Shown here in pieces: positions 8,305 through 16,755 of a stretch of 23,574 nucleotides of DNA. The notes below the pieces were generated by a model. It ran no database searches, was not told the origin of the DNA, and worked only from the letters and a program-made list of their open reading frames with translations. Every line of letters begins with the position of its first letter. Within the stretch, counting starts at the first letter, position 1. The position numbers and the translations under genes were made by a program. The DNA comes from Planctomycetaceae bacterium UBA6163 (GTDB lineage Bacteria > Planctomycetota > Planctomycetia > Pirellulales > Pirellulaceae): NCBI GenBank assembly GCA_002428205.1, contig DIUH01000127.1, positions 10,059 through 33,632 on the forward strand, written 5' to 3'.

Positions 8305-9528
8305 TTAAACTCGCAGGTAGATCTGTTGCTTTTCGAAGCTTCGGACAAACAGCCACGTGATCGCAAAGAACAAGACCAGCGAGCCATAGGCATACCAGGC
8401 CGGTGCGTCCTTCGGAACAAACGGCAGAATCGCGCTGCTGACCATTGAGTGCAAAACGTAAGCTAATAATGCGTTGGTACCGAATGTCTGGAAGAAATCG
8501 AGGCGAAGGTTCCAGAGGTCGCAGGCGATGTAGAAAAAAATATAGACCACCAGGGACAAGCCAGCGGTAAACGTCATGTAGGACAGCGTACCGGCTCGTT
8601 GGCTCATCATCCAATAATTCCATTGTCGTTCTGCGACCGGTGGCGGTGGTACAAAAGGAGCCTCGGCCAGGTATTTGGAAAACCCTTTTTCCTGAGTCAT
8701 TTTCACGCTGATTTGTGACCGAGAAGGAAATACGGGGTGAGTAGCCAGTTTATCAGTCGACGAAACGTTTCCCTCTGCTGCGATGACATCAAAGAAACGT
8801 GTTCCACATGACAACGCGTAACCCAAAATCATGACCGCGCACCCCGCAGCAAAGGTTTTCCACAGCAAGGGTGAGCCGATCTGTAATTTGTCACGCGATT
8901 GGGCGAAAACATCATAGGCCAAGGTTCCGATGATGGCAGGTATCGTCCACGTTAAAAATCCGAGCGGTCCACCGTCAATGCCGTGCGGAGGACTGTTTAC
9001 CCAGTGGAAATTGAACCAATGAGAGAGCCAGATGTGGGCCAAGGCAGAGCCTGTCATCCATGTAATGCGCACTATGGGCCGAGCATTTACCACGGGTAAG
9101 ATCCACAGTGAGGTGACTGCGATGTGCATAAGGGTTTGGAACCAGTCACGCTTAAGCGGTCCTTGAATCATTCCCCAAAATCCGAGTCCTTGAAGCGTTT
9201 CCCAATTCTCAACGCGTTTGCCAACCGCATAAACAACCAGTGATACTAACATCAATCCGAGCAACCGTCGCACCATACGGCTGTAAACATCGGCACTGCC
9301 AGATCGGGCTAAGCGTTTGCCCAAGCTAAGGCGCATCGCGAATCCGACCGCGAATAGAAAGTGTGGCATGATCGTGTCGGCGTAGCTGTTGTAATCATTC
9401 GTATGCCGTAGCACGCGGGGGCAAACCACGAATCCATGAAAGTAGTTGACCAGCAGCATTCCGACCACTGTGTAGCCGCGAAACTGGTCCAGAGACAGCA
9501 ACCGCTGGCTTGGTGAACTGTCGGTCAT
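8305..9528 (-). CDS. HGSNAT/NagX-like membrane acyltransferase (DUF5009 type)
   Basis: This 407-residue protein has about ten hydrophobic helices. Its N-terminus, RLLSLDQFRGYTVVGMLLVNYF, is the signature of the heparan-alpha-glucosaminide N-acetyltransferase/NagX family (COG4299). H42 in VLRHTNDYN lies where HGSNAT carries its acyl-accepting histidine, and TIMPHFLFAVGFAMRLS matches the family's next helix. Family members move an acetyl group from cytoplasmic acetyl-CoA across the membrane to an amino sugar. A soluble loop at about 235-290 is rich in Pro and charged residues. The ATG at 9528 is chosen over a TTG at 9540. It lies 73 nt downstream of the secreted hydrolase gene on the same strand and may be co-transcribed. 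The true acceptor is unknown. Confidence 0.78.
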   Translation of the reverse strand: MTDSSPSQRLLSLDQFRGYTVVGMLLVNYFHGFVVCPRVLRHTNDYNSYADTIMPHFLFAVGFAMRLSLGKRLARSGSADVYSRMVRRLLGLMLVSLVVYAVGKRVENWETLQGLGFWGMIQGPLKRDWFQTLMHIAVTSLWILPVVNARPIVRITWMTGSALAHIWLSHWFNFHWVNSPPHGIDGGPLGFLTWTIPAIIGTLAYDVFAQSRDKLQIGSPLLWKTFAAGCAVMILGYALSCGTRFFDVIAAEGNVSSTDKLATHPVFPSRSQISVKMTQEKGFSKYLAEAPFVPPPPVAERQWNYWMMSQRAGTLSYMTFTAGLSLVVYIFFYIACDLWNLRLDFFQTFGTNALLAYVLHSMVSSAILPFVPKDAPAWYAYGSLVLFFAITWLFVRSFEKQQIYLRV

Positions 9529-9601
9529 GCAACAACCCAAATAACGATTTCGTAGGCTTTGAAGATCAATGTATCGATTACGGCGTCAACCAGTGGTCGC
9601 A

Positions 9602-12346
9602 TCACTCAGGTTTTGATTGCTTTGCTAAGGCTTCGACTTCGGCGTCGTTCAACGCGCGGTTGTAAATCCGCATATCAGATAGTCGACCGTTGAGTGGGCC
9701 ATTCATTCCCGACCCGATTCGCATCTCTGATTCGCAGTTCAAATCGAAGTTTGCTTGTTCATCAAGGTGCGATTTAGCGACCAATTCACCATCAACATAA
9801 ATTCGCAACTGTTGGCCCGATTTGATGGCAGTCACATGGCACCACCGATTGGGCAGAGGGTGTCCCCAAACGGCTTGATGGCCTTGTGAATAGGCAAAGA
9901 CTTTACCCGAAGGCAGCGTACTGCAATAAAGCTCGCCATCATGTTCGGCCATTGTCCAAGCGCGACGGTATTTGACGTCAGGCGTCGAATCGAGCTCGGT
10001 CAGGCGTTGCCACGATTGCGCGCCGTCATAGGCATAGACTTCGGCAAGAGGAAGCGTTCCAGCGATCAGTCGGCCGTTGTGGACACTCATGCCCATCACT
10101 TCAAGTTCTTCACCAAGCCGTCCGACGTCGGTCCAGCGGTTTACGTTTTCAAATCGAAATACTTTCCCGCTCGGCCAGGTACCGACATGCAGTTTGCCTT
10201 GGTACTGGGCGAAGGAATAGGTTTGTGTGTTGTTGCCCAATAGCCCACAGTCGGTCCACTGTTCGCCGTCGAATCGGTAAACATGACCGCCGTCGTAACT
10301 GCTTGCATAAAGATGTTTCTCGAAAACCGTGAGTGCTTCGACGCGTTTTTCGACTCTCAAGTCGGATGTTAAGTCCAGTCCCGTCGGGACGGGAAGTGTG
10401 GCCCACAAGTCGGTATGGTCGGCGGAAGATTCGGGTTGATAGCGAAAGAAGCCCGCGGGGCGGTAGAGCGATGAAGCATAGAGGCGGTCTTGGAACACAA
10501 CCATTCCGCCGACCGCTTCGGTATTTGGCAATTGCCCGCAATCGACCCAGCGATTCGCGTCATCATAGCGAAAGATTCGTCCTCCCGAATTCGGATTATC
10601 AGATTCCGCTAAGCTTGATCCGGCCAATCGGTACTTACCGGTGCCTGCATAAAGTTCGCCGCGATACACAGCAAGGCTTGTCACGCTGTTGGATTGATCG
10701 GGCGCACCGCAATCGATCCACTGTTTGCCGCCGGCAAAACGATAAACTCGCCCAGATTGTTCGATGCCCGGTTCGCAGGTTCCGGCATATAAGTTTCCGT
10801 TGTGAACGGCAAGGGCGAAGGCGAGTGTGGCGTTTCCTGGGCGTCCGCAGTCACGCCAGCGACTGCTGTGATCGTCATCGATTCCGAATTGCAAGTGACG
10901 CCAGTTTGCTTGGTTGGTGGTCGACCCCGGAGCCGATTTCAGTGTCAGGTGAAATCCACGTTTCTTGCTCACGTCATATTGGCTGATCAGGTCACCCGGC
11001 AATGAATCGCTCGGTTCGTCGCATCGTACCCACGTCGCCAAAGAAAAGTCTTGTTTACCGATTCGTGGCGCATCGTTCGCGCCGAAAGCGATGTGGCTTT
11101 CGGGGCCGAAGAACGCCGCGCTGGTTTTATCAGTATCCAGATCAACCTGTCCGACACGAACCGGCGTGCGATTCTGATTTACCCTGTCTTGGAAACTGCC
11201 TTGCAAAGGCCAATGCGCCGCTAAGCCGTTGGTCAAATCGACACCGGAATGTTGACGCCGCAGGTGTTTGTCTAAAAACGCATAAGCCGCTTGGCGTTCG
11301 GTTGGTGGAAAACGATGGCCGGTGTCAGGGTGTCTGGCCTGCAGGTGATCTTTGGCGTCAAAAATCTGTGTGTAGACTGGCATTGCCGCCGCGAAACAGT
11401 CGCGAACACCAGAAACTTCGAAGTCGGGTTGGTCGTGCAGTGGGGCGTTTGCAAACACGGGTCTAGGTGCCAGCGCCGCGAGGACCTCCGTGAAGTCGAA
11501 AGGTACTTTCGTAGGGTCGTCGCCATAGCGGGTTTTGATCAAGGGCATGTAGTAACGACTGCTCCAGGCACGAATGTCACCCCCGTTGTGCTTGGCGAAA
11601 ACATTAAAACCGCAACTGGAAACAATCGCTTTAATGCGCTGGTCGAATACGGCTAAGAACAACGCATTGTGTCCGCCGAGCGAATGGCCGATCACACCGA
11701 TTTTCTTGCGATCGACGAAAGGCAAAGATTCTAAGAGGTCGATTCCCCGTCGGTGATTGACAATCCCTTTCATCGTCGCGCTTTGATAGCCCAATTGATA
11801 AGGATCGCAGGAATACTCTTTGTCGTGCAGAATCGGATAATCGAGCGAAAGACAAACGTATCCGCGACAGGCGAGTTCATGGGCATAAGCCATTTCAGCG
11901 CGGTTGCCCAGTCCAACCGGGTTGTCTTTCCCTGCTTTCGAACTGCCCGGCAAGCAGATTATCGCCGCTTGCGGCATGTGGTCGTTGGCGTCATTGGGAA
12001 CCAGTAACCAACCGGTCAAGCGATCGTGCTGTTCAACGTTGAACGAAACGTGTCGGCGACTGTAATGCTTCAGAAGGGTTGTTTCGCCATATTGAATATC
12101 TAGCGGAAGGGGCGAATCGACGGGCAACCGTCCCATCACCGCTTCCATCGATGTGCGAATGTGGTTGACCCGATGTTGCCAATCGTCGGCCGTTTTGACC
12201 CGCTGCAGCGTCCCTTGTGCGTCGCGGTAAACCAACAGATCACTTCGGTTTGGGTACGAGACAGGCGTGATCTCGTCCGCAACGGCAATGCAAGGGCAAG
12301 TGACCAGCAATAGGATGGCCGCCAACTGGTTGATGGAGTAGGGCAT
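9602..12346 (-). CDS. Secreted alpha/beta hydrolase with LamG domain split by a propeller
   Basis: The start at 12346 gives 914 residues and a signal peptide of about 23 (cut after CIAVA); the frame also opens at 12451 without signal character. Residues 30-365 are an alpha/beta hydrolase of the dienelactone hydrolase/acetyl xylan esterase kind. The nucleophile is S222 in GHSLGG, the probable acid is D305 or D308 in HDQPDFE, and H344 lies in TGHRFP. A LamG/concanavalin-like domain begins at about 374 (GLAAHWPLQGSF, FSLATWVR) but is interrupted at about 491. Seven repeats of 40-55 residues follow, each starting with a W.DCG-like motif and containing LYAGT and VYRF-like strands. LamG resumes at about 825 (NRWCHVTAI, LRIYVDGELVA, GRLSDMRIYNRAL). 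The enzyme probably acts outside the cytoplasm on an ester of a polysaccharide; this is inference. Confidence 0.82.
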   Translation of the reverse strand: MPYSINQLAAILLLVTCPCIAVADEITPVSYPNRSDLLVYRDAQGTLQRVKTADDWQHRVNHIRTSMEAVMGRLPVDSPLPLDIQYGETTLLKHYSRRHVSFNVEQHDRLTGWLLVPNDANDHMPQAAIICLPGSSKAGKDNPVGLGNRAEMAYAHELACRGYVCLSLDYPILHDKEYSCDPYQLGYQSATMKGIVNHRRGIDLLESLPFVDRKKIGVIGHSLGGHNALFLAVFDQRIKAIVSSCGFNVFAKHNGGDIRAWSSRYYMPLIKTRYGDDPTKVPFDFTEVLAALAPRPVFANAPLHDQPDFEVSGVRDCFAAAMPVYTQIFDAKDHLQARHPDTGHRFPPTERQAAYAFLDKHLRRQHSGVDLTNGLAAHWPLQGSFQDRVNQNRTPVRVGQVDLDTDKTSAAFFGPESHIAFGANDAPRIGKQDFSLATWVRCDEPSDSLPGDLISQYDVSKKRGFHLTLKSAPGSTTNQANWRHLQFGIDDDHSSRWRDCGRPGNATLAFALAVHNGNLYAGTCEPGIEQSGRVYRFAGGKQWIDCGAPDQSNSVTSLAVYRGELYAGTGKYRLAGSSLAESDNPNSGGRIFRYDDANRWVDCGQLPNTEAVGGMVVFQDRLYASSLYRPAGFFRYQPESSADHTDLWATLPVPTGLDLTSDLRVEKRVEALTVFEKHLYASSYDGGHVYRFDGEQWTDCGLLGNNTQTYSFAQYQGKLHVGTWPSGKVFRFENVNRWTDVGRLGEELEVMGMSVHNGRLIAGTLPLAEVYAYDGAQSWQRLTELDSTPDVKYRRAWTMAEHDGELYCSTLPSGKVFAYSQGHQAVWGHPLPNRWCHVTAIKSGQQLRIYVDGELVAKSHLDEQANFDLNCESEMRIGSGMNGPLNGRLSDMRIYNRALNDAEVEALAKQSKPE

Positions 12347-12456
12347 GGGCAATGAGTTGGGTGAAAAACACGAGAAAGATCGCTCGATCGGCAACTTTAC
12401 ACGATAGCGGTTGTCGTTGGGGCTGTCTGGTGAAATGTTCCCGAACCGCATGTCTC

Positions 12457-12479
12457 TTCGCCCGCCTACGGCGGGCGGA
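12457..12479. repeat. REP-like GC hairpin A
   Basis: CGCCCGCC (12459-12466) pairs perfectly with GGCGGGCG (12470-12477) around a TAC loop; one wobble and one A-T pair extend it outward. It lies 110 nt upstream of the hydrolase start, so it is not a terminator of that gene. The compact GC palindrome resembles bacterial REP elements. Confidence 0.55.
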
Positions 12480-12522
12480 CTATGAAATGGGATGATGCGT
12501 TTCGGTTCTGGTTATGGTCATC

Positions 12523-12545
12523 GCCCGACCGAGACAAGGTCGGGC
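12523..12545. repeat. REP-like GC hairpin B
   Basis: GCCCGACC (12523-12530) and GGTCGGGC (12538-12545) are perfect inverted repeats with a 7-nt spacer, GAGACAA. It is 45 nt from hairpin A in the same intergenic region. No T-run follows on either strand. Confidence 0.5.
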
Positions 12546-12638
12546 CGTGGCCCAGCGCCGGGGGTGGGGAAAAGTTGTCCGACGCTTTTCCGACGTCGAC
12601 AAAAGGAAGAAATGCGGCACCTAGCTCAACCAGTCCGC

Positions 12639-12660
12639 TCAGTTTAACACAATAAACTGA
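12639..12660. promoter_or_regulatory. AT-rich inverted repeat, operator-like
   Basis: TCAGTTTA (12639-12646) and TAAACTGA (12653-12660) form perfect 8-bp arms separated by ACACAA. Its size, spacing and AT content resemble a dimeric transcription-factor site, and it sits between divergent promoters. It is 156 nt before the AsmA-like gene and 293 nt before the hydrolase gene. There is no T-run to suggest termination. Confidence 0.4.
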
Positions 12661-12815
12661 AAATCTCCTATTGACGTTTTTCCATCGCCAGGAAATCCCG
12701 CAAACCCTGGCATGAACCCCCAGTCAATTGTCAATCGCGAATTGATCTACCCGCCAAGGGAGTAAATCGTGTAAGGAAACATTGAAGGATTTCGACGATT
12801 CGTATCGAATCAAGG

Positions 12816-15800
12816 ATGGGTGCAGTGACGATCGGTGATTTTAAACGCGACTCAACCCGCCGGCGCAAGTCTTCGCGGGTCCAGGACAACAGTGATAATA
12901 CGCCAACACGCAAGAAAAGCGGACGCGGTCGTTTATGGATGATCCTTTTGCTTGGTGTCGTTTTGGCGATTGCTGCTGCGCCGAGCGTGGTTTCCCAATC
13001 TCCGCTTGGCCGATCGTTGTTTGCCAGCAACATGGCCAAATATGGTCTGCAAGGTTCTTTTCAGAGCATTCGGATTGGATGGGTTTCGCCGCTTCGCATC
13101 ACTGGCGTTGATGTGCTTGGGATCGACGGCGGAACGCGAATGACGGTCGACCAAGTCGACTGTAACGCCACGCTGCTGAGGATCATCGGCGGTCTGCGTG
13201 AGCCGGTTGGTGTGACCGCGCGCGGGGTCGTGGTTGATGTCACGGTCGGTGAAGGTTGGTCGAGCGTGGAACGCGATTTGGCGGCGATCAGCCTTGCCAC
13301 CGAAAGCGAGTCGCAAGAGGGTGGGCCTTCGGATGGCGGATCGTCGTCCTCGTTTGGGCCAACCGAACTGTCGATCGATATTCAAAACATGACAGTCAGG
13401 GTTACCGATGCCGCGACCGGGGAGGCGTCGGGGGTGGATCAAGCGAAGGCTGAGCTCAAGGTTGCGAACGGTATCGCCAGTGGCGGTCTGTCGGCTGTGC
13501 TTTCGGACGCCAAGACCGGCAGCGGTGAGATTGAAGTCGCGATGACTTATGATATGAAGGGTGATGCCGGAACATCGCTAGATGCGAAGTTTCAAGGTCT
13601 TCCCCTGCGTCTGGCGTCGCTGATTCGTCGACGATTTCCGGTCGATGCGGCTTCTGTGCCAGAGCAAATCTCGGGCGACGTTACCGGGGTGATCCAGTTG
13701 GTCGGCGGAACTCAAACTGCGACCGGTATGGCCGCCTGGTCGATGGAAGCTCGGCCGCTTGAGGTTCGAAACTTTGTCGCCAATGACCCTGCGCTCGGGG
13801 CGCAAGCTTGGCGAAACGGTTTGATGACCATAAGCGGTCGTGCGGTCGTCGATCACCGCGGTTTGCACGGCGAGAAGTTGCGTTTGGCGACTGACTTTGC
13901 CGAACTTTCGCTTAACGGTGACTTCGTCGCACCCAGCGATCCGGTGCAAATGGCGAACCCGATCGCTTGGCTGAAGGCGCTTGATGGAACAGCCACCGGG
14001 ATTGTCGATCTACCGACGATGATCGAGCGATTGCCCGGTCTGGTGCCGCTGAAGCCGGATACCGAAATCATTGCCGGAGTGTTGCATGCGGAAATCGCAT
14101 CACGGCCCGATTCGAGCGGCGTGAGGATTGTCAATGCGAGCGTTCGCAGCGATCCGATCCGAGCGCGGGCTGCGGCTCGCAATGTGTTGCTTGAGCCTGC
14201 GTCAATGGTTGCGGCGATTCGGGTCGATACGGCGGGAAACTGGCGTGCCGACGAGTGTCGACTGACAAGTGTTTTCGGCACCGCAACGCTTGACGGCGAA
14301 TTGGCTAGTGGCCGGGCCAAAGCCGATATCGACCTGGGGCGTTTGGCAACGATGCTGGAACCGATCGTTGAAATGCCCGAACTGGAACTGGCCGGCGTGG
14401 CCGCTGGCGAATTGCAATGGTCGGCCCAACCGGATGAACTGTGGCGTTTACAAGGTGATGGTAATGCGACCAATTTGATGATCAGCTTGCCCGGTGGTAT
14501 GCATCTTCACCGACCGACGATGGCGGTTCAAGTTGATGCGGCGGGACGATGGGCCGCTGGTGAGTTGCAAGAATTGACGGCCGCTGAGTTGACTTTGCGA
14601 AGCGAATCGATGGAGGTCGACACTACGCTGGTTGCCAGCATCACGAAACCGAATGCCGAAACGTTATGGCCGTTGCGGGTTAGCGGCAGAGGACGTCTAG
14701 AAGTCCTCTCACAGTTTCTTGGCCCCTGGATGCCACAATCCTTGCACAGTTTAAGCGGAGGATTCACCGGACAGGCCGATGTATTGGCGGGGTTGGCCAG
14801 CGGCGAAGTGAACGGCGCAAAGCTAAAGTTGGAGGAGTCACGAGCGGGTTGGGAAGACCGCATGTTTTCCCAATCACAAATGACGATTGATTTCGATGGT
14901 CAATATGCTTGGCCGTCGGGAAATCTAACGGCGCGATCGATAACCGTTGCCGGAGAGTCGATTTCTGGTGCTGCGAAGGGTTGGGTGACTGACGACGCGG
15001 TTGATATGGAACTGGCGTTCCGAGCTGATCTTGATCGCTTGCAAGGGACGTTCATGCCACGTGTAACTCAGGGGCCATCCGCAGTCGGGCAAGCCAAGTT
15101 CGCCAGTGCGCCGACAACCGCGACGGAACCAGATTCCCAGTGGGGTTATCAAGGCAATTGTGAAGGAAACATTCGGCTGATTCGCGCCGCGGGCGAAGAC
15201 GCCCTGTCAGTCGAAACGCATCTTCAGGCAACCGATTTTGCGATCCGTGAACAACAATCAAGCCAAATCGCTCGATCCGCGACGGCACCAAATCTGAATG
15301 ATCTTGTCTGGGCCGAAACCAATCTTAAGGTCGACGGATCGATCGTTTATCACACCAGCGACGGAGCGATCGACACCAAACAATTGGTGGTCGCGACCGA
15401 CTGGCTCACGACCAAATTGAGTGGTCGCGTATTGTGGAACGAAACCAACAGCGATCTGAAATTAACTGGGCCTGCGTCGCTCCGGATGGATGCGGTTGCA
15501 AAACAATTGTCGACGCTGGCAGGCACGCAAATCATCTTGCAAGGGATACACGAGACGCCGATCGATATTGCGGCGAAGAGTCGCCCTGATGGAACCATGG
15601 CGTTTGCAATGAAGGCCAACTTGGGATGGGAATCGGGCGAAGTCGCAGGGGTCGTTTTCGGTGCCAGCGTGATTCCGATCACGATGTCTGAAACGACGAT
15701 TGCGATTCGAGAGGCCGTTGTACCAGTTGACGAAGGGCGGATAACTGCATCAGCTGATATTCACTATATGCCCGGGCCGATGTGGATGGATGTCAAGCCG

Positions 15801-16466
15801 GGCGTAATCGCACAAAACTTAAGGATGACACCGGAGTTATCAGATAAGTGGTTGCAATATCTCGCACCGATGGTCGCTCAAGCGACAAGGATCGACGGAA
15901 CTTTTGGTGTCGAGCTTTCGCAGGCTGCGGTGAACTTAGACGATCCGATGCAATCACGCGTCCGTGGTCAATTGCAGATCAATCAAGTTAACTTTGATGC
16001 CGGGCCTGTATCCAACCAATTGTTGTCGAGCCTCCAACAGATTCAAATGTTGGCCAGAGGACGCGCCGCCGACGCAGGTGCAACGGAAAGGAATCGCAAT
16101 TTAGCGACCTTGCCAACGCAAAGTGTCGATTTCGATTTCGCCAGCGGCGTCATCACTCACCAGCGAATGTTCATGGTCGTTGACAAGGCGCGGGTCATCA
16201 CCAGTGGCCAGGTGCATGTTGACGGTAATTTGAACATGGTGACACAGGTTCCGCTGGATGCCGAGTGGTTGGGCAGCGATCTTCGCGTGCTCGCTGGCCA
16301 AACCGTTACATTGCCGATCGAAGGGACGCTATCTAGACCGCGCCTTGACCCCGCTGCGATTCGCAATCTGGTGTCTCAACTCGGGACAAGAGTGATTCAA
16401 TCCGAAGCCGAAAACTACCTAGAAAAACAATTCAATCGCGGACTTGAAAGATTGCTCGGTAAGTAG
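12816..16466 (+). CDS. Large AsmA-like envelope protein
   Basis: This 1216-residue protein has a basic N-terminus (RRRKSS, RKKSGRGR), one membrane helix at about 40-59, and then a long extracytoplasmic part of repetitive beta strands. The segment SFQSIRIGWVSPLRITGVDVLG is typical of the AsmA/TamB/DUF748 class. The end has the usual strand-rich C-terminal form (LPIEGTLSRPRLDPAAI) followed by a terminal helix. AsmA-like proteins bridge membranes and are linked to lipid transport or outer-membrane homeostasis; a similar role is inferred here. The start is uncertain. ATG 12816 has no Shine-Dalgarno site, whereas GTG 12825 follows AAGGA (12812-12816) by 8 nt and would remove three residues. The gene stands alone on its strand. 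Confidence 0.72.
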   Translation: MGAVTIGDFKRDSTRRRKSSRVQDNSDNTPTRKKSGRGRLWMILLLGVVLAIAAAPSVVSQSPLGRSLFASNMAKYGLQGSFQSIRIGWVSPLRITGVDVLGIDGGTRMTVDQVDCNATLLRIIGGLREPVGVTARGVVVDVTVGEGWSSVERDLAAISLATESESQEGGPSDGGSSSSFGPTELSIDIQNMTVRVTDAATGEASGVDQAKAELKVANGIASGGLSAVLSDAKTGSGEIEVAMTYDMKGDAGTSLDAKFQGLPLRLASLIRRRFPVDAASVPEQISGDVTGVIQLVGGTQTATGMAAWSMEARPLEVRNFVANDPALGAQAWRNGLMTISGRAVVDHRGLHGEKLRLATDFAELSLNGDFVAPSDPVQMANPIAWLKALDGTATGIVDLPTMIERLPGLVPLKPDTEIIAGVLHAEIASRPDSSGVRIVNASVRSDPIRARAAARNVLLEPASMVAAIRVDTAGNWRADECRLTSVFGTATLDGELASGRAKADIDLGRLATMLEPIVEMPELELAGVAAGELQWSAQPDELWRLQGDGNATNLMISLPGGMHLHRPTMAVQVDAAGRWAAGELQELTAAELTLRSESMEVDTTLVASITKPNAETLWPLRVSGRGRLEVLSQFLGPWMPQSLHSLSGGFTGQADVLAGLASGEVNGAKLKLEESRAGWEDRMFSQSQMTIDFDGQYAWPSGNLTARSITVAGESISGAAKGWVTDDAVDMELAFRADLDRLQGTFMPRVTQGPSAVGQAKFASAPTTATEPDSQWGYQGNCEGNIRLIRAAGEDALSVETHLQATDFAIREQQSSQIARSATAPNLNDLVWAETNLKVDGSIVYHTSDGAIDTKQLVVATDWLTTKLSGRVLWNETNSDLKLTGPASLRMDAVAKQLSTLAGTQIILQGIHETPIDIAAKSRPDGTMAFAMKANLGWESGEVAGVVFGASVIPITMSETTIAIREAVVPVDEGRITASADIHYMPGPMWMDVKPGVIAQNLRMTPELSDKWLQYLAPMVAQATRIDGTFGVELSQAAVNLDDPMQSRVRGQLQINQVNFDAGPVSNQLLSSLQQIQMLARGRAADAGATERNRNLATLPTQSVDFDFASGVITHQRMFMVVDKARVITSGQVHVDGNLNMVTQVPLDAEWLGSDLRVLAGQTVTLPIEGTLSRPRLDPAAIRNLVSQLGTRVIQSEAENYLEKQFNRGLERLLGK

Positions 16467-16755
16467 GGTAACCGAAAATCCTTGAGAGTTGATTTCATAA
16501 AATAATTCGAAGGCCGACCAGAATCGCGGCTACCGCCAAGGCGGCTGATGGTTTTCTGATACGTTCAGCGACATGCCGCGTTCGTGATACGGTCCGGTCG
16601 CATTAGCAATGCTATGGTCATGGCGTGAAACCAGCCGCGTCGCGCGGTGGGGTCGGCCATTCAGGGCCAGGGAGAGCCCTCTCCGGCCCTGAATGGCCGA
16701 CTCTCCCCAGGGTGAGTGTCCTGCACGTTACACCGATTGACTTGTTCAGACCAAC
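16467..16755. other. Intergenic region between convergent genes
   Basis: This 289-nt gap follows the AsmA-like gene and precedes the 3' end of the secreted unknown protein gene. Apart from the large hairpin at 16652-16701 and a small one (CCGCG 16635-16639 with CGCGG 16643-16647), nothing is recognised. No coding frame is supported. Confidence 0.5.
16652..16701. terminator. Long perfect hairpin between convergent genes
   Basis: Two perfect 17-nt arms (16652-16668 and 16685-16701) enclose a second 6-bp stem, GGAGAG (16671-16676) with CTCTCC (16679-16684). The total is 23 base pairs with one 2-nt bulge. It lies 55 nt after the stop of the minus-strand gene and 186 nt after the AsmA-like stop. 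No U-tract follows on either strand, so it may be a REP-like element or mini-repeat acting as a bidirectional transcript end. Confidence 0.55.

Larger units (their letters stand above)
12347..12815. other. Divergent intergenic region with three inverted repeats
   Basis: This 469-nt gap separates the minus-strand hydrolase from the plus-strand AsmA-like gene. It contains two GC-rich hairpins and one AT-rich inverted repeat, listed separately. No convincing coding frame is present. TTG-type -35 elements occur near 12671 and 12728 but have no matching -10 at usable spacing. Confidence 0.5.

Noticed and set aside
8011..8448. 145-residue plus-strand open frame in the gene-poor stretch
   Set aside because: It runs into the acyltransferase gene on the opposite strand and shows no domain, signal or ribosome-binding site.
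9584..9589. TTGACG as a -35 element for the acyltransferase gene on the minus strand
   Set aside because: No -10 like sequence occurs at 15-19 nt spacing.
10333..10986. 217-residue open frame on the plus strand
   Set aside because: It lies wholly antisense to the propeller part of the secreted hydrolase, has no ribosome-binding site and an Arg-rich composition typical of shadow frames.
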